This document shows, piece after piece, positions 63,081 through 64,000 of a stretch of DNA of 64,000 nt (the stretch's first letter is position 1; every line of letters begins with the position of its first letter). The notes under the pieces are model-generated. The model was not told the origin of the DNA. It was given only the letters and a program-made list of their open reading frames with translations, and searched no databases. The stretch is from contig DATMER010000009.1 of assembly GCA_035556715.1 (NCBI GenBank), forward strand, positions 1 to 64,000, written 5' to 3'. The DNA comes from DATMER01 sp035556715 (lineage in GTDB: Bacteria > Acidobacteriota > Thermoanaerobaculia > Multivoradales > UBA5704). The position numbers were made by a program, and so were the translations under genes.

Positions 63081-64000
63081 ATGCCCGACCGTCACTTTCC
63101 CGTCCGCCCCGACCTGGAACAGCTCAGGCACCAGGCGAAGGATCTGCTCCGCGCCATCCGGCGGGGCGATCCGTCCGCGGTCTCGGAGCTGGAAAAGCAT
63201 CATCCGGAACCACCCGAGAGTGCGAAGCTGGCCGACGCGCAGCTCGCCCTAGCTCGGAGCTATGGCCTCCCGAGCTGGCCGCGGCTCGTGCTCGCCTGCC
63301 GAATGACCGATGCGATCTGGCGGGATGATGTGAACGCTGTCCGCGAGTTGGTGTTGAAACATCCGCGGCTGCTGCACGAAGACGCGCGCGGGCTGAAAAG
63401 CAACTGGGGGCCGCCGATGTCGTATGCCGCGAACCTCGGCCGCGACCGGATCATCGCGATGCTCCGCGGCCTGGGCGCCACCGATCTGCAGCACGCTTTC
63501 GACCGGGCGTGCCTGCAAGGACGGCTCGACACCGCCCGGCAGCTCTACGCCATGGGCGCCCGACCGGTGATCGATTCGATCATGGGTCCGGCCGAGACGC
63601 AGAACGGCGCCGGCATGGAGCTCCTGATCGAGATGGGAGCCGCGATCGGCGACGAGCACGGCAACCGTCTCGCGCCGGTCGCGATGGTTCTCCAGACGTA
63701 CAGCCGCAATCCTGAAGGAAAGCACCGCTGCCTCGAGCTGCTCGCCAGGCAGGGCATCGATCTTCCGGATACTCCCACGATGGCGGTCCACCGCGGACGG
63801 ACCGATCTGCTCGAAGAGCATCTGCGCCGAGATCCCGGTCTGCTTTCGAGAACCTTTTCCCACCGGGAGATCTATCCCCCCGAGCTGGGCTGCCACAAGG
63901 ACGAATCGCTGGCGCTGCACGGCACGCCGCTGGCCGGGACGACGCTGCTGCACCTGTGCGTCGACTTAGACGAGATCGAGATCGCGAGCTGGTTGATCGA
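63081..64000 (+). CDS. Ankyrin repeat-like protein (cut by window edge)
   Basis: At least 306 residues, open at the right edge. The start has GGAGG 6 nt upstream. The N-terminus (LEQLRHQAKDLLRAIRRGDP) precedes repeats with the ankyrin pattern (for example PPMSYAANLGRDRIIAML and GTPLAGTTLLHLCVDLDEIEIASWL). Such proteins mediate protein contacts. Function unknown. Confidence 0.75.
   Translation, partial: MPDRHFPVRPDLEQLRHQAKDLLRAIRRGDPSAVSELEKHHPEPPESAKLADAQLALARSYGLPSWPRLVLACRMTDAIWRDDVNAVRELVLKHPRLLHEDARGLKSNWGPPMSYAANLGRDRIIAMLRGLGATDLQHAFDRACLQGRLDTARQLYAMGARPVIDSIMGPAETQNGAGMELLIEMGAAIGDEHGNRLAPVAMVLQTYSRNPEGKHRCLELLARQGIDLPDTPTMAVHRGRTDLLEEHLRRDPGLLSRTFSHREIYPPELGCHKDESLALHGTPLAGTTLLHLCVDLDEIEIASWLI

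Overview
The window is a GC-rich chromosomal segment from a Gram-negative-type bacterium, dense with lipoproteins, a hybrid histidine kinase and long outward-facing operons. The mix fits Acidobacteriota, possibly Thermoanaerobaculia-like: mutS2-dnaG-rpoD cluster, futalosine-pathway menaquinone genes, an ABC permease fused to an M1 peptidase, and secreted Cys-rich proteins. That placement is an inference from gene content, not from a marker phylogeny.

Layout. 1-9.5 kb is core: rpoD (cut by the left edge), dnaG and mutS2 on the minus strand, then an XRE regulator, a MEDS-type hybrid sensor kinase, pyrF and a secreted Cys-rich protein on the plus strand. 9.6-22.8 kb is a minus-strand module of siphovirus-like tail genes only: tail tube, tail chaperones joined by a -1 frameshift site, a 2375-residue tape measure, two distal-tail or hub proteins and a repeat-rich fibre. 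No head, terminase or lysis gene is present. 23.5-29.1 kb holds a PQQ-type sugar dehydrogenase lipoprotein and sbcD-sbcC. sbcC appears to start at CTG, and its 3' end is duplicated around a low-GC lipoprotein gene. 31.0-36.8 kb carries an ABC-2/M1 peptidase fusion with its ATPase, argR and a small helical protein.

36.9-50.4 kb is accessory DNA. It has a 20-bp palindromic tandem array, toxin-antitoxin loci whose toxins are broken or missing, interspersed GTGCCTGGCAC repeats beside truncated genes, a lone nuclease-like gene, a small-membrane-protein/sigma/anti-sigma-sigma operon, a tRNA-Phe 3' fragment, and a 4.9-kb integrative element in tRNA-Arg(ACG) with 50-bp att repeats, a tyrosine integrase and an AlpA-like factor.

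50.5-64 kb returns to metabolism: panB-panC-panD-lipoprotein-thiG, a deoxynucleoside kinase with mqnE, mqnP, a DinB-like protein, a frameshifted ParE locus, an MFS transporter with an ECF42-like sigma factor, a membrane-bound SpoIIE-type phosphatase and an ankyrin-like protein cut by the right edge.

A theme across the window is genes with a TANNNT hexamer 6-9 nt before the start codon and no Shine-Dalgarno, which suggests leaderless transcripts.
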